A stretch of DNA of 64,000 bases from Blautia sp. An81 (GTDB lineage: Bacteria > Bacillota > Clostridia > Lachnospirales > Lachnospiraceae), in contig NZ_NFHH01000003.1 in the NCBI RefSeq assembly GCF_002161285.1, forward strand, positions 1 through 64,000. Reading direction: 5' to 3'. Every line of letters begins with the position of its first letter. Within the stretch, counting starts at the first letter, position 1. The notes under the pieces were generated by a model, which did not search any database, was not told the DNA's origin, and saw only the letters and a program-made list of their open reading frames with translations. Shown piece after piece: positions 46,812-56,197 of the stretch. Position numbers and translations under genes: made by a program.

Positions 46812-48467
46812 ATGAAAAATTGCGGTAAATACAAAAGGCAGTATTTTCTTCCCCCGGTGAAATGTTTGGACTGGGCTGAGAAAGACTATGTAGATCATGC
46901 ACCGATCTGGTGCAGCGTGGATCTGCGGGATGGAAACCAGGCACTGGTGATCCCCATGAACCTGGAACAGAAGATTGAATTCTTCAAAATGCTGGTGAAA
47001 ATCGGATTTAAGGAGATTGAGGTGGGATTTCCTGCCGCTTCTGAAACGGAATATACCTTCCTCCGTACTCTAATTGAAGAAAACCTGATTCCTGACGACG
47101 TGACCATCCAGGTACTGACTCAGGCCAGAGAGCATATTATCAAGAAAACTTTTGAAGCAGTAAAAGGAGCGAAGAATGTCATTGTACATGTGTACAATTC
47201 TACTTCTTTAGCCCAGAGAGAGCAGGTGTTTAGAAAATCCAAAGAAGAGATCAAGAAGATCGCTGTGGATGGAGCAGTTCTTCTGAAAGAACTTACAGAG
47301 GAGGCAGATGCAGACTACCGTTTTGAGTACAGCCCGGAAAGTTTTACAGGTACAGAGCCGGAGTATGCTCTGGAAGTATGCAATGCTGTATTAGATGTAT
47401 GGCAGCCCACTGCAGACAGGAAAGCCATCATCAATCTGCCGGTTACGGTCCAGCACTCCATGCCTCATGTTTACGCCAGCCAGATTGAGTATATGTGCAA
47501 GAACCTGAAATACAGAGATAATGTAGTAGTATCCCTCCACCCTCATAATGACAGAGGCTGCGGTGTGGCCGATGCGGAGATGGGACTTCTGGCAGGAGCT
47601 GACAGGATTGAGGGAACCCTTTTTGGAAACGGTGAGAGAACAGGAAACGTAGATATTGTTACCCTGGCTCTGAATATGTATTCTCAAGGGGTGGAACCTA
47701 ATTTGGACTTCAGCAACATGACACAGATCAGTGAGAAATATGAAGAATTTACCGGCATGAAGATCAACGAGAGAAGTCCATACAGCGGCGCTTTGGTATT
47801 TGCTGCATTCTCCGGTTCTCACCAGGATGCCATTGCAAAAGGTATGCACTGGCTGGAGGAGAAAAAGCCGGATCATTGGACTGTGCCATATCTTCCCATT
47901 GATCCGACAGACCTGGGAAGAAATTATGACGCAGATGTTATCCGTATCAACAGCCAGTCCGGCAAGGGCGGTGTGGGATATATCCTGGAGACCAAGTACG
48001 GTCTGAACCTGCCTGCCAAGATGAGAGAAGCCATGGGTTATACCGCTAAGGCTGTATCTGATCATACTCAGAAGGAACTGAAACCTGAGGAAATTTTTGA
48101 ACTGTTTAAGAAGACTTTTGAGAATGTAAAATCTCCTCTGGATATCACAGAGGTGCATTTCCAGCAGAAAGAGGACGGGATCACTACCCAGGTGACCTCA
48201 GAGTTTAACGGAAGGTCCATTACCACAGAAGCTGCCGGAAATGGACGCCTCAATGCAGTGAGCAATGCCCTGAAGAAAGCTTATGATTTCCAGTATGACC
48301 TGGTAACTTATCAGGAGCATGCTCTGGAGCAGAGTTCCAGTTCCAAGGCTATCGCTTATGTGGGAATCCGGAAGCCAGATGGAAGTCTGGCCTGGGGCGC
48401 GGGAGTAGACCCCGATATTATCCGGGCTTCAATTGATGCTCTGGTGACAGCCATCAATAACAGATAA
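46812..48467 (+). CDS. leuA: 2-isopropylmalate synthase, long form
   Basis: A 551-residue enzyme joining acetyl-CoA and 2-ketoisovalerate in the first step of leucine synthesis. The TIM barrel shows SVDLRDGNQAL (metal aspartate), VHVYNSTSLAQREQVF and SLHPHNDRGC (metal histidines). After the linker, residues from about 420 form the C-terminal LeuA dimerisation/regulatory domain that binds leucine. Length and N-terminus match the LeuA2 group shared with Actinobacteria. It is far from leuCD and has its own promoter. Confidence 0.93.
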   Translation: MKNCGKYKRQYFLPPVKCLDWAEKDYVDHAPIWCSVDLRDGNQALVIPMNLEQKIEFFKMLVKIGFKEIEVGFPAASETEYTFLRTLIEENLIPDDVTIQVLTQAREHIIKKTFEAVKGAKNVIVHVYNSTSLAQREQVFRKSKEEIKKIAVDGAVLLKELTEEADADYRFEYSPESFTGTEPEYALEVCNAVLDVWQPTADRKAIINLPVTVQHSMPHVYASQIEYMCKNLKYRDNVVVSLHPHNDRGCGVADAEMGLLAGADRIEGTLFGNGERTGNVDIVTLALNMYSQGVEPNLDFSNMTQISEKYEEFTGMKINERSPYSGALVFAAFSGSHQDAIAKGMHWLEEKKPDHWTVPYLPIDPTDLGRNYDADVIRINSQSGKGGVGYILETKYGLNLPAKMREAMGYTAKAVSDHTQKELKPEEIFELFKKTFENVKSPLDITEVHFQQKEDGITTQVTSEFNGRSITTEAAGNGRLNAVSNALKKAYDFQYDLVTYQEHALEQSSSSKAIAYVGIRKPDGSLAWGAGVDPDIIRASIDALVTAINNR

Positions 48468-48531
48468 TTAAAAAAATAAGAGAGACCTTTTGAAGGAATT
48501 GTGACAATAGAAAACAAAAGGAAAAAAGAGT

Positions 48532-49383
48532 ATGAATATTATTTGTACAATTTTAGCCGGCATCCACTGTCTTATAGAGCGTGTGTCAGAATGGGCGGGG
48601 AGACGGAAAATATCCAAGAAAAGCAGGCGGGACAAAGCTGTTTTTGTAGTGGGAGCCATTGCTGTGGCAGCTATATCTTTTTCCTGTAATAGTGTTCATG
48701 CCCAGGGAAAGAATCAAGAAGAAACTCCGAAACAAAAGGAGGAACGGCAGGAAGAGGCTGACCCAGAGGAGGACGAGGTCTGCGGGCTGGGGTCCATTAT
48801 CCAGGGCGTTCTGGCTGGACAGGAGGCCCAGTCGGAAGTGACGAAGGTGGGAACCTCCTTTGAAGTTGTCCTTGTAGGTCAGAGGGTAAGTAAGAGAGAA
48901 CTGGATTCTCATCTGGATTTTGCAGAAAAAGGTTCAGAAAATCTGGAACTTTTGAAGAATGAGTCTATTGGCATGTCAGAACAACATCTGACTATGTCAG
49001 ATGAAGATTATGAAACTCTTCTGAAAATCGTAGAGGCAGAAGCCGGAGGAGAAGATGATATAGGAAAAATCCTGGTGGCTAATGTAATCTTTAACCGGAT
49101 AGAACATCCGGAGTTCCCATCTACGGTTACAGAAGTTGTGTGGCAGAATGTGGCGGGAAGCCCTCAGTTTTCGCCTACTGTAGACGGCAGGATCCATACA
49201 GTAACAGTGTCAGAGGAAACCAGAGAAGCAGTAAACAGGGCCATTGATGGGGAAGATTATTCCCAGGGAGCCTTGTATTTTGTAGAGGAATCTACTGCAG
49301 ACCAGGATAATGTAAAATGGTTTAAAAGTGATCTGAAATATTTATTTAAGCATGGGGTTCATACGTTTTATAAATACCCCTAA
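48532..49383 (+). CDS. SleB/CwlJ-type cell-wall hydrolase with membrane anchor
   Basis: A 283-residue protein: a basic N-terminus, one hydrophobic segment (about residues 42-58), an acidic Glu-rich linker and a C-terminal hydrolase domain starting at LLKIVEAEAGGED, with the catalytic glutamate in that motif, followed by VANVIFNRI and GALYFVEE. This is the fold of spore-cortex-lytic enzymes. In Lachnospiraceae many paralogues act in vegetative wall turnover. The gene ends 16 bases before thrC. Confidence 0.85.
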   Translation: MNIICTILAGIHCLIERVSEWAGRRKISKKSRRDKAVFVVGAIAVAAISFSCNSVHAQGKNQEETPKQKEERQEEADPEEDEVCGLGSIIQGVLAGQEAQSEVTKVGTSFEVVLVGQRVSKRELDSHLDFAEKGSENLELLKNESIGMSEQHLTMSDEDYETLLKIVEAEAGGEDDIGKILVANVIFNRIEHPEFPSTVTEVVWQNVAGSPQFSPTVDGRIHTVTVSEETREAVNRAIDGEDYSQGALYFVEESTADQDNVKWFKSDLKYLFKHGVHTFYKYP

Positions 49384-49399
49384 AGAAAGGATACAGAAC

Positions 49400-50890
49400 A
49401 TGCAGGTATTATATAAGAGTACAAGAGGAACAGGAGAGAAGATTACAGCATCTCAGGCAATTCTGAAAGGACTGTCTGATGACGGAGGATTATTTGTACC
49501 GGACAATATCCCAAAACTGGATGTTGATCTGGATACTCTCTCAAAGATGGACTATCAGGAGATCGCCTATGAAGTTATGAGCCGTTTTCTGACAGATTTT
49601 ACAGAGGAAGAGCTGAAATCCTGTATCGAGAATGCTTATGACAGCAAGTTTGATACAGAGGAGATCGTTCCCTTGGTAAAGAAAGGGAACACCTATATCA
49701 TGGAGCTTTTCCATGGACCAACTATAGCTTTTAAGGATATGGCTCTGTCTATCCTGCCTCACCTGCTGACTACTGCTGCTAAGAAAAACCAGGTGAAGAA
49801 TGAGATCGTGATCCTCACAGCTACATCAGGAGACACGGGAAAGGCTGCTATGGCAGGTTTTGCAGACGTACCGGGGACAAAGATTATTGTATTCTACCCG
49901 AAGAATGGCGTCAGCCCTGTTCAGGAGAAACAGATGGTGACCCAGAAAGGGGAAAATACTTATGTGGTGGGCATTACCGGAAACTTTGATGATGCCCAGT
50001 CCGGCGTAAAGAAAATGTTTAATGATAAAGAACTGGCAAAAGAGCTTGACCAGGCCGGGTATCAGTTTTCTTCTGCTAATTCTATCAATATCGGACGTCT
50101 GGTTCCTCAGGTGGCTTACTATGTCTATGCCTATGTGAAGCTGATGGAGAGAGGGGAGCTTCAAAAAGGAGAAGAGATCAATGTAGTAGTGCCTACTGGA
50201 AATTTTGGAAATATTCTGGCTGCCTATTATGCAAAACAGATGGGAATTCCCTATGGGAAATTTATCTGTGCTTCTAATGAAAACAAAGTATTGTTTGATT
50301 TCTTCCGCACAGGCTGCTATGACCGGAACAGAGACTTTATCCTTACATCCTCACCTTCTATGGATATCCTGATTTCCAGCAATCTGGAACGGCTGATCTA
50401 CCGGATCGCAGGAGAAGACAGTGAGAAGAACCGGGAGCTGATGAACGAACTGACAGAAAAAGGCGTTTATCAGATTACTCCTCAGATGGAAGAAGGATTA
50501 AAGGAATTCTACGGAAATTATGCCACAGAGGAAGAAACTGCAGAGATCATCCGCAGATTTTATCAGGATAATCAGTATGTACTGGATACTCATACAGCTG
50601 TAGCAGCAGAGGTTTATGAGAAATATCTGACTGAAACAGGAGATGATAAGCCTGCAGTGATTGCTTCTACGGCAAGTCCGTATAAATTTACCAGAAGTGT
50701 TATGACTGCTATTGATAAAAAATATGGAGATATGGATGATTTTGCTCTGGCAGATGAACTGGAAAAGATTTCAGGAGTAAAGATTCCCAGAGCCATAGAT
50801 GAAATCCGTACAGCGCCGGTGCGCCATAATACAGTGGCGGAAGCAGGAGAAATGCCGGAAGTGGTAAAGAAGATATTGAAGATCCAGTGA
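49400..50890 (+). CDS. thrC: Threonine synthase
   Basis: A 496-residue PLP enzyme that converts O-phosphohomoserine to threonine. The PLP lysine is in GPTIAFKDMAL, and the phosphate loop and TSGDTGKAA motif are present. The long form with the N-terminal extension (YKSTRGTGEKITASQAILKG) is typical of clostridia. The start at 49400 follows AGAAAGGA; the frame upstream to 49352 overlaps the hydrolase gene. No hom or thrB is in view. Confidence 0.95.
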   Translation: MQVLYKSTRGTGEKITASQAILKGLSDDGGLFVPDNIPKLDVDLDTLSKMDYQEIAYEVMSRFLTDFTEEELKSCIENAYDSKFDTEEIVPLVKKGNTYIMELFHGPTIAFKDMALSILPHLLTTAAKKNQVKNEIVILTATSGDTGKAAMAGFADVPGTKIIVFYPKNGVSPVQEKQMVTQKGENTYVVGITGNFDDAQSGVKKMFNDKELAKELDQAGYQFSSANSINIGRLVPQVAYYVYAYVKLMERGELQKGEEINVVVPTGNFGNILAAYYAKQMGIPYGKFICASNENKVLFDFFRTGCYDRNRDFILTSSPSMDILISSNLERLIYRIAGEDSEKNRELMNELTEKGVYQITPQMEEGLKEFYGNYATEEETAEIIRRFYQDNQYVLDTHTAVAAEVYEKYLTETGDDKPAVIASTASPYKFTRSVMTAIDKKYGDMDDFALADELEKISGVKIPRAIDEIRTAPVRHNTVAEAGEMPEVVKKILKIQ

Positions 50891-50898
50891 CGGAAATG

Positions 50899-50936
50899 TT
50901 TGGAAAGAGAGATAGAATATTACCTTTCTCTTTTTA
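50899..50936 (+). terminator. Weak terminator after thrC
   Basis: AAAGAGA and TCTCTTT form a short stem followed by TT; the loop is long and the structure is not strong. Confidence 0.4.
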
Positions 50937-50964
50937 GGGGACAGAGAAAAAACGGAGGCACACC

Positions 50965-51789
50965 ATGGGAAAAATTGACTTTGATCATGCCAAGCTGGAG
51001 TTTGAAAAATATCTTCGGAATTTTGACCTGGAAAATTCCAAAATCCGCTTAAAGCAGGAACATACTTTTGGCGTGGTAAAGGCGGCAGACTATATCTGCA
51101 GCAGGGAAGGAATGGGAGAAGAAGACAGAGAACTGGCTCTTCTCATTGCCCTTCTTCATGATATTGGAAGATTTGAACAGCTGAAAGTCTATAATAGTTA
51201 TGATGACAATCGCTTTGACCATGCCATGTTTGGCGTCCGGCTGCTTTTTGAAGAAGGAGAGATTCGTAAATTTATTTTATCCGGAGATTATGATGATATC
51301 ATCAGACAGGCCATTGCTTTTCACTCTTTGTATAGTCTTCCAGAAGTTCAGGACCCAAGGACCCTTCTCCACTGTAAGATTATCAGAGATGCAGATAAAC
51401 TGGATAACTTCCGGGTAAAATCTGTGGACAGTCTGGAGGCTCATTTTGATCTTACCAGGGAAGAAATCCAGAGGGAAGGGGTTTCTGAGAATGTACTTCA
51501 GGCAGTGAGAGAGCACAGATGTGTGTATAGAGAAGAAAGAAAAACTCACCTTGATATGTGGATTTCCTATCTGGCTTTTATTTTCAATTTGAATTTTCCT
51601 TCCAGTTTCCGTTTCATCCAGGAAAATGATTATATAAATAGGTGTATTGACCGGATGGAGTATGAGGAAAAAAATACCAGAGAAGCCATGGAGGAAGTGC
51701 GGAAAATCTGCCTGGAATATGTACAGGAAAATAAGATCTGTGTAAAAACAAGGTTAAATTTCCCTGAGACAGATATGCATTTTTGTTGA
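50965..51789 (+). CDS. HD-domain phosphohydrolase, unassigned
   Basis: A 274-residue HD-superfamily protein. The metal-binding motif is LIALLHDIGRFEQ, with an upstream histidine (HTFGVVKAADYI), a further histidine at FDHAMFGVRLLF and the final aspartate in IIRDADKLDNFRV. It could be a nucleotide or phosphate-ester hydrolase; the substrate is unknown. It is followed immediately by the 6S RNA promoter, whose -35 box overlaps the stop codon. Confidence 0.85.
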   Translation: MGKIDFDHAKLEFEKYLRNFDLENSKIRLKQEHTFGVVKAADYICSREGMGEEDRELALLIALLHDIGRFEQLKVYNSYDDNRFDHAMFGVRLLFEEGEIRKFILSGDYDDIIRQAIAFHSLYSLPEVQDPRTLLHCKIIRDADKLDNFRVKSVDSLEAHFDLTREEIQREGVSENVLQAVREHRCVYREERKTHLDMWISYLAFIFNLNFPSSFRFIQENDYINRCIDRMEYEEKNTREAMEEVRKICLEYVQENKICVKTRLNFPETDMHFC

Positions 51790-51814
51790 AATAATCCATA
51801 TACTAGAGTATAAT
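51786..51814 (+). promoter_or_regulatory. Promoter of 6S RNA
   Basis: TTGAAA (51786-51791), 17-base spacer, TATAAT (51809-51814). Confidence 0.85.
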
Positions 51815-51820
51815 AAAAAT

Positions 51821-52015
51821 TAGAAAAAGTCCTGGGGTGTTCGACGCTCCCATTATTTTTGAACCTACATTACTTTAAACGGGATTCCTATATTGCCGGT
51901 TTCAATGTCAGGCCGTCATTATGCAGCGGAAGACAGCGCGCCGGTTGCGGTTGCCCACCTGGCTTAGGCTAGGAGTCAGAAGATGGGAAACGGCACTTTG
52001 GGACATTTATTTTTG
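51821..52015 (+). ncRNA. ssrS: 6S RNA
   Basis: A noncoding stretch of about 195 bases with its own consensus promoter. The 5' end (AAAAAGTCCTGGGGTGT) pairs with the 3' end (TTGGGACATTTATTTTT), and the interior has the long imperfect rod with a central bubble typical of 6S RNA. The opening AGTCCTG-GTG and the internal TTTTTGAAC segment resemble Bacillus 6S RNAs. 6S RNA mimics an open promoter and sequesters RNA polymerase in stationary phase. The exact ends are estimated. Confidence 0.85.
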
Positions 52016-52035
52016 TTCAAGGAGAAATACATATT

Positions 52036-53100
52036 ATGGGGATCGTGAAAAAACCGTTTGGTAAAAGCCCGGACAACCGGGAAGTTTTTTTGTATGAAAT
52101 TAAAAATGCCAATGGCATGAGTATAGGAGTCAGCGATTTTGGCGCGACTCTGGTAAATATTCTTGTGCCGGACAGAGATGGAAAAATGCTGGATGTAGCA
52201 TTGGGCTATGACAGCGCAGAGGGATATTATGACAATTCCTGCCATTTCGGGGCGGTGATCGGAAGAAATGGAAATCGTATCGGAGGCGCCAGATTTACCT
52301 TAAATGGAAAGGAATACCAGCTGGCAGTCAACGATAATAAAAATAACCTTCACAGCGGACCGGACTGGTATCGTACCCGGATATGGGAGGTGAAGGCAGT
52401 AGATGAGGAAAAGAATTCCGTTGTCTTCGCTCTTTCCAGTCCAGATATGGACCAGGGATTTCCAGGCAATTTCCATACAGAGGTTACCTATACATTAACA
52501 GATGAGAATGAAGTGCAGATTCATTATGAAGGTGAAGCAGATCAGGATACCATCGTAAACATGACCAATCATTCCTATTTTAATTTGGCAGGACATGAGG
52601 CCGGCTCAGAAGCCCTGCTGGAACATAAAGTGCAGATTCTGGCTCCAGAGTACACACCTGTATCTGATTCAGAAGCTATCCCCACAGGAGAGATTGCTCC
52701 GGTAGAGGGAACGCCTATGGATTTCCGGGAGCCTAAGAAAATTGGACAAGATTTAGAGGCGGACTTTGAACAGCTGAAATTTGGCGGTGGATATGACCAT
52801 AACTATGCCTTGACAAGAGAGAAAGGCTCCATGAGAAAAGCTGCCGTTGCGGAGTATGAGAAAAGCGGTATTGTCATGGAAGTATATACAGATCTTCCGG
52901 GCATGCAGTTTTATATCGGCAATTTTATTGATAATGAAAAAGGAAAAAATGGATGTGTTTATCAGAAACGGGGCGGATTCTGTATGGAAACACAGTACTA
53001 TCCTGATGCCTGCAATCAGGCTTCTTTCCAGAGCTCTGTTTTGAAAGCCGGAGAAAAGTATGATACAACAACTGTATATAAGTTTTCTGTAAAAGCTTGA
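52036..53100 (+). CDS. galM: Aldose 1-epimerase (galactose mutarotase)
   Basis: A 354-residue mutarotase of the galactose pathway, interconverting alpha and beta anomers. Conserved pieces: IGRNGNRIGGARF, the catalytic histidine in NMTNHSYFNLAG and the catalytic glutamate in CMETQYYPDACNQ. Length is normal. It begins 20 bases after the 6S RNA end and may be transcribed by read-through from the same promoter, as no other promoter is apparent. A strong terminator follows. Confidence 0.93.
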   Translation: MGIVKKPFGKSPDNREVFLYEIKNANGMSIGVSDFGATLVNILVPDRDGKMLDVALGYDSAEGYYDNSCHFGAVIGRNGNRIGGARFTLNGKEYQLAVNDNKNNLHSGPDWYRTRIWEVKAVDEEKNSVVFALSSPDMDQGFPGNFHTEVTYTLTDENEVQIHYEGEADQDTIVNMTNHSYFNLAGHEAGSEALLEHKVQILAPEYTPVSDSEAIPTGEIAPVEGTPMDFREPKKIGQDLEADFEQLKFGGGYDHNYALTREKGSMRKAAVAEYEKSGIVMEVYTDLPGMQFYIGNFIDNEKGKNGCVYQKRGGFCMETQYYPDACNQASFQSSVLKAGEKYDTTTVYKFSVKA

Positions 53101-53138
53101 TGCAGGAATTTAATTCCCGCGAGCAATGAGCCAATTGG

Positions 53139-53186
53139 GCTGTTTCGGGATTCCATAGCTTCTATGGGGTTCCGGACAGCTTTTTT
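53139..53186 (+). terminator. Terminator of galM
   Basis: A long imperfect hairpin (53139-53158 with 53162-53180, core CCATAG/CTATGG and GCTGT/ACAGC) followed by six T residues. Confidence 0.85.
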
Positions 53187-53251
53187 CTTTGATGGGAAAG
53201 AGCAAAAGTGGGAGTGTTCTCACTTTTGAAAAAATTTCATATATTGGAAGT

Positions 53252-54700
53252 ATGGACTGGAAAGATAAAATGAAATGGAAAATTTTAATCATACTGGCGG
53301 CTCTTGTGGGAATCTTGATCGTGTGGTGTGCAGGGAAAGCAGGTGAGGAGAGAGAAACTGCAGAATCTGAGATTTTAAAAGAGTTTGCTCTGAAAGAAAA
53401 TGAATGGGCCAGTGCGGCTGAAGTGGTTTCTTCCCTGAAGGACAGTATTCAGGAGCTGGCCAATGATACCATTACAGAAGTGGCTGGGGCAGCAGAAACT
53501 GCCGGACAGAAAAATGCCGCCACTGAAGAAGAAAGACAGGAGCTGCCGATTCGAGTGCTGATCATGGACAATGGCTACAGCAGCTATTATCATGACGGGA
53601 TTACAATAGAATTTCAGGGGACTTGCCAGGGCAGCGGCGGAGAAACCTATCAGACAGGGGACACTCTGGAACTTACAGGAGACAGCGCCCAGCTGGGAGA
53701 GGGGAGCTATACCCTCTCTCCCGGAGAAGATAAGGCCTGCATGAAGGTAATCTCTTTATCCAGAGGCCAGGGGGCGCCTTCTTATCGGGGAAGTCTGACT
53801 GTGTATCGGGATGAGAACGGTCTCAGACTGGTGAATACCCTTCCCCTGGAAGAATATCTTTATGGAGTGGTGCCCAGTGAAATGCCCGCCACTTATCCTG
53901 GAGAGGCACTGAAAGCCCAGGCGGTCTGTGCCAGGACTTATGCCTGTGTCCAGATGATGAACAGCTCCCTGGAAAATCTGGGAGCCCAGGTGGATGACAG
54001 TGTTTCTTACCAGGTATATCAGAACAGTGGAGAAGCGGAGGCTGCCAGCCAGGCAGTAAGGGAAACCGCCGGGGAAATTCTTTTAAATAATGGTTCCCCT
54101 ATTAACGCATACTATTTTTCTACGTCTCATGGAAAGACCAGTACGGATCAGGTCTGGGCAGCCTCTGCCCCTTCTTCATATCTTCAAAGTGTGGAGTGCA
54201 CCTATGACTCACAGGAACCTTGGTATCAATGGGAAGTGGACCTTTCTCTGGGAAAGATACTGGAAAATGTTCAGGGGATGTTTGAAGGCGTATCCTCTGT
54301 ATCTGGAGTGGAGACAGGAGAAGAAGAAAATGACAGCGGTGTGCTGAAGCTGGTAATCCATACAGACCAGGGAGATAAGGAAATACATAGTGAATATGAT
54401 ATTCGGACGGCCCTTGCACCAAAAGGACTGTCTATTACCAGACAGGATGGTTCCCAGGTTATGGGAAGTTCTCTCCTTCCCAGCGCATATTTTACTCTCC
54501 AGGAGCTCAGAGATGAAAAGGGCGGCCTCACGGGTTATAAAGTCCTGGGAGGAGGATATGGTCATGGCGTTGGCATGAGCCAGAACGGTGCCAAAGGAAT
54601 GGCGGATGCAGGGAAAAATTATCAGGAAATTCTGACTTATTTTTATAAAGATGTGGAAATTGGGAATATTAATGATATTGTAAAAGCCGGGGATTCGTGA
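53252..54700 (+). CDS. SpoIID/LytB-domain protein
   Basis: A membrane-anchored protein of about 482 residues from the start at 53252 (ATG after a weak GGAAG; the frame is open back to 53189 and an ATG at 53270 is also possible). One hydrophobic segment (about residues 9-26) is followed by an extracellular linker and a SpoIID domain with the signature PLEEYLYGVVPSEMPATYP, then KAQAVCARTYA, STSHGKTSTDQVWA and GYGHGVGMSQNGAKGMA. SpoIID-type enzymes are lytic transglycosylases acting on peptidoglycan during engulfment. The long linker suggests a vegetative paralogue. It overlaps the next gene's earliest start. Confidence 0.85.
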   Translation: MDWKDKMKWKILIILAALVGILIVWCAGKAGEERETAESEILKEFALKENEWASAAEVVSSLKDSIQELANDTITEVAGAAETAGQKNAATEEERQELPIRVLIMDNGYSSYYHDGITIEFQGTCQGSGGETYQTGDTLELTGDSAQLGEGSYTLSPGEDKACMKVISLSRGQGAPSYRGSLTVYRDENGLRLVNTLPLEEYLYGVVPSEMPATYPGEALKAQAVCARTYACVQMMNSSLENLGAQVDDSVSYQVYQNSGEAEAASQAVRETAGEILLNNGSPINAYYFSTSHGKTSTDQVWAASAPSSYLQSVECTYDSQEPWYQWEVDLSLGKILENVQGMFEGVSSVSGVETGEEENDSGVLKLVIHTDQGDKEIHSEYDIRTALAPKGLSITRQDGSQVMGSSLLPSAYFTLQELRDEKGGLTGYKVLGGGYGHGVGMSQNGAKGMADAGKNYQEILTYFYKDVEIGNINDIVKAGDS

Positions 54701-54720
54701 AAAACAAAGGGGATGATGGT

Positions 54721-55662
54721 GTGGAAAAAATAAAAAAAGCGGTGAAATTTATACAGGGATTTGCAGTGAATTTAAGCGAAAAGCATATGTCGGCATATGC
54801 TGCTCAGGCTGCCTATTTTATTATTCTCTCCTTTATCCCTTTTATGCTCCTTCTCATGACTTCCATAAAGTATACGCCTCTGACCAGGGAAGAAGTAATC
54901 AATGTGGTAATGCAGGTTTTTCCTGAGAACTTTGAGGGATTTATCCGAGGGATTGTAGGAGAAGTTTATGCCAAATCTCTGGGTGTGGTGCCGATTTCTG
55001 CGTTGATTGCTCTCTGGTCTGCAGGAAAAGGAATCCAGGCGCTGACAAATGGATTTAATACTATCTATCAGGTACAGGAGACCCGTAATTTTATTGTTAC
55101 CAGAATTCGCTCTGTAATTTATACACTGATTTTTGTAATCGCCATTGTCCTTACTTTGATACTTCAGGTATTTGGAAACAGTCTTCAGCGGGAACTGAGT
55201 AATAGGTTTCCTTTTCTGGATAGGCTGGTGACCACAATTATCAGTATGAGACTGCTGATTTCCCTTGGCCTCTTGTCCCTTGTGTTTCTGATGCTGTATA
55301 AATTCATTCCTAACCGAAAGGCTACATTTCGTAGCCAGCTGCCGGGAGCTGTGCTTTCTGCCGTATGCTGGTCAACCTTTTCTTTTTTCTTTTCTATTTA
55401 TCTGGACTTTTTCAATAATGCGGCCAATATGTATGGAAGCATGACAACCATTGTATTGATTCTGCTGTGGATGTATTTCTGCATGATATTTGTAATGATC
55501 GGAGCCCAGGTAAACTATTATTTTGAAGAGCAGTTCCATTGGATACATCAGAGTGCAATAGAGGCTGTTCGGAAGGAGTACCAGCTTTTGACCAGGGAGG
55601 AGGATGAAGAAGAGACGAAGGAAGAGGAACAAGAAGAGAAGAAAGAAAAAAGAAATTCTTGA
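54721..55662 (+). CDS. YihY/BrkB-family membrane protein
   Basis: A membrane protein of about 313 residues with six hydrophobic segments and a highly charged Glu/Lys-rich tail from about residue 280. The family core is seen in SAYAAQAAYFIILSFIPFMLL and ALWSAGKGIQALTNGFNTIYQ. Once proposed as RNase BN, the family's function is unknown. The GTG at 54721 is preferred, eight bases after AGGGG; the GTG at 54697 overlaps the previous gene. Its last bases contain the -35 box of the pheST T-box promoter. Confidence 0.85.
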   Translation: MEKIKKAVKFIQGFAVNLSEKHMSAYAAQAAYFIILSFIPFMLLLMTSIKYTPLTREEVINVVMQVFPENFEGFIRGIVGEVYAKSLGVVPISALIALWSAGKGIQALTNGFNTIYQVQETRNFIVTRIRSVIYTLIFVIAIVLTLILQVFGNSLQRELSNRFPFLDRLVTTIISMRLLISLGLLSLVFLMLYKFIPNRKATFRSQLPGAVLSAVCWSTFSFFFSIYLDFFNNAANMYGSMTTIVLILLWMYFCMIFVMIGAQVNYYFEEQFHWIHQSAIEAVRKEYQLLTREEDEEETKEEEQEEKKEKRNS

Positions 55663-55687
55663 CACAGACTGTCAAAATGGCTACAAT
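55659..55687 (+). promoter_or_regulatory. Promoter of the pheST T-box leader
   Basis: TTGACA (55659-55664), 17-base spacer, TACAAT (55682-55687). It overlaps the stop codon of the upstream membrane-protein gene. Confidence 0.85.
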
Positions 55688-55693
55688 AGGGTA

Positions 55694-55943
55694 CAGACAT
55701 AAACAAAGGCTGTGAAGGTGCCAGTAGATATTTATTTTCTGCCAGAGAGGGAGAGTCACCGGCTGAAAGCTTTCCTCAGTTCAGATAAATATTGAGTTTC
55801 ACACCGGAGCCGCACTTCTGAAACCCAGTAGGTTGTGCCGTTGCTGTGCGTTAAACAGAAAAGAGTGCCTGCCGTTTACGGCGGGAACAAGGGTGGTACC
55901 ACGGATATTTTGCTTCGTCCCTTTTGGGGACGGAGCTTTTTTA
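55694..55943 (+). promoter_or_regulatory. T-box riboswitch, phenylalanine-specific
   Basis: The leader holds the invariant T-box AAGGGTGGTACCACGG (55889-55904), followed by a terminator (stem at about 55912-55936 with GTCCC/GGGGAC) and a T run. Stem I closes through GGTG/CACACC and ATATTTAT/ATAAATAT. The codon in the specifier loop reads TTC (55798-55800), followed by A, matching tRNA-Phe. Uncharged tRNA-Phe would stabilise the antiterminator and switch on pheST. Confidence 0.93.
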
Positions 55944-56163
55944 TTCTATAGGAAAGTCCTCCGGACTGTCCTATAGAATAAAAAGCCCTCCGGGCAGGAT
56001 GCACACGCCGCAATGAGGTATGTTACCGCTTTGCGGTATTGCGGCGGTGCGCAAAGTGTTCAAGTCCCTCAAGATTGAGGGGAGGGGGAGCTGAGGTGGG
56101 CTTGCCCACTTTGTTCTACGGCTGCGTTATAAAAAACTCCGTAAGTATTCCGCTGCAGCGGAG
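55944..56163. repeat. Tandem hairpin cluster between the T-box and pheS
   Basis: About 220 bases with at least five stem-loops in a row: TTCTATAGGA/TCCTATAGAA with an inner AGTCC/GGACT (55944-55978); GCCC/GGGC (55985-55995); a long stem around TACCGC/GCGGTA closed by CCGCAAT/ATTGCGG (56007-56044); CCCTCA/TGAGGG (56066-56081); GTGGGC/GCCCAC (56096-56109); and CTCCG/CGGAG (56137-56163). There is no coding frame. It looks like a dispersed intergenic repeat inserted in the pheST leader. Confidence 0.6.
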
Positions 56164-56197
56164 GGTATCAGTATCAAATTAAGAAAAGGAGATTATC

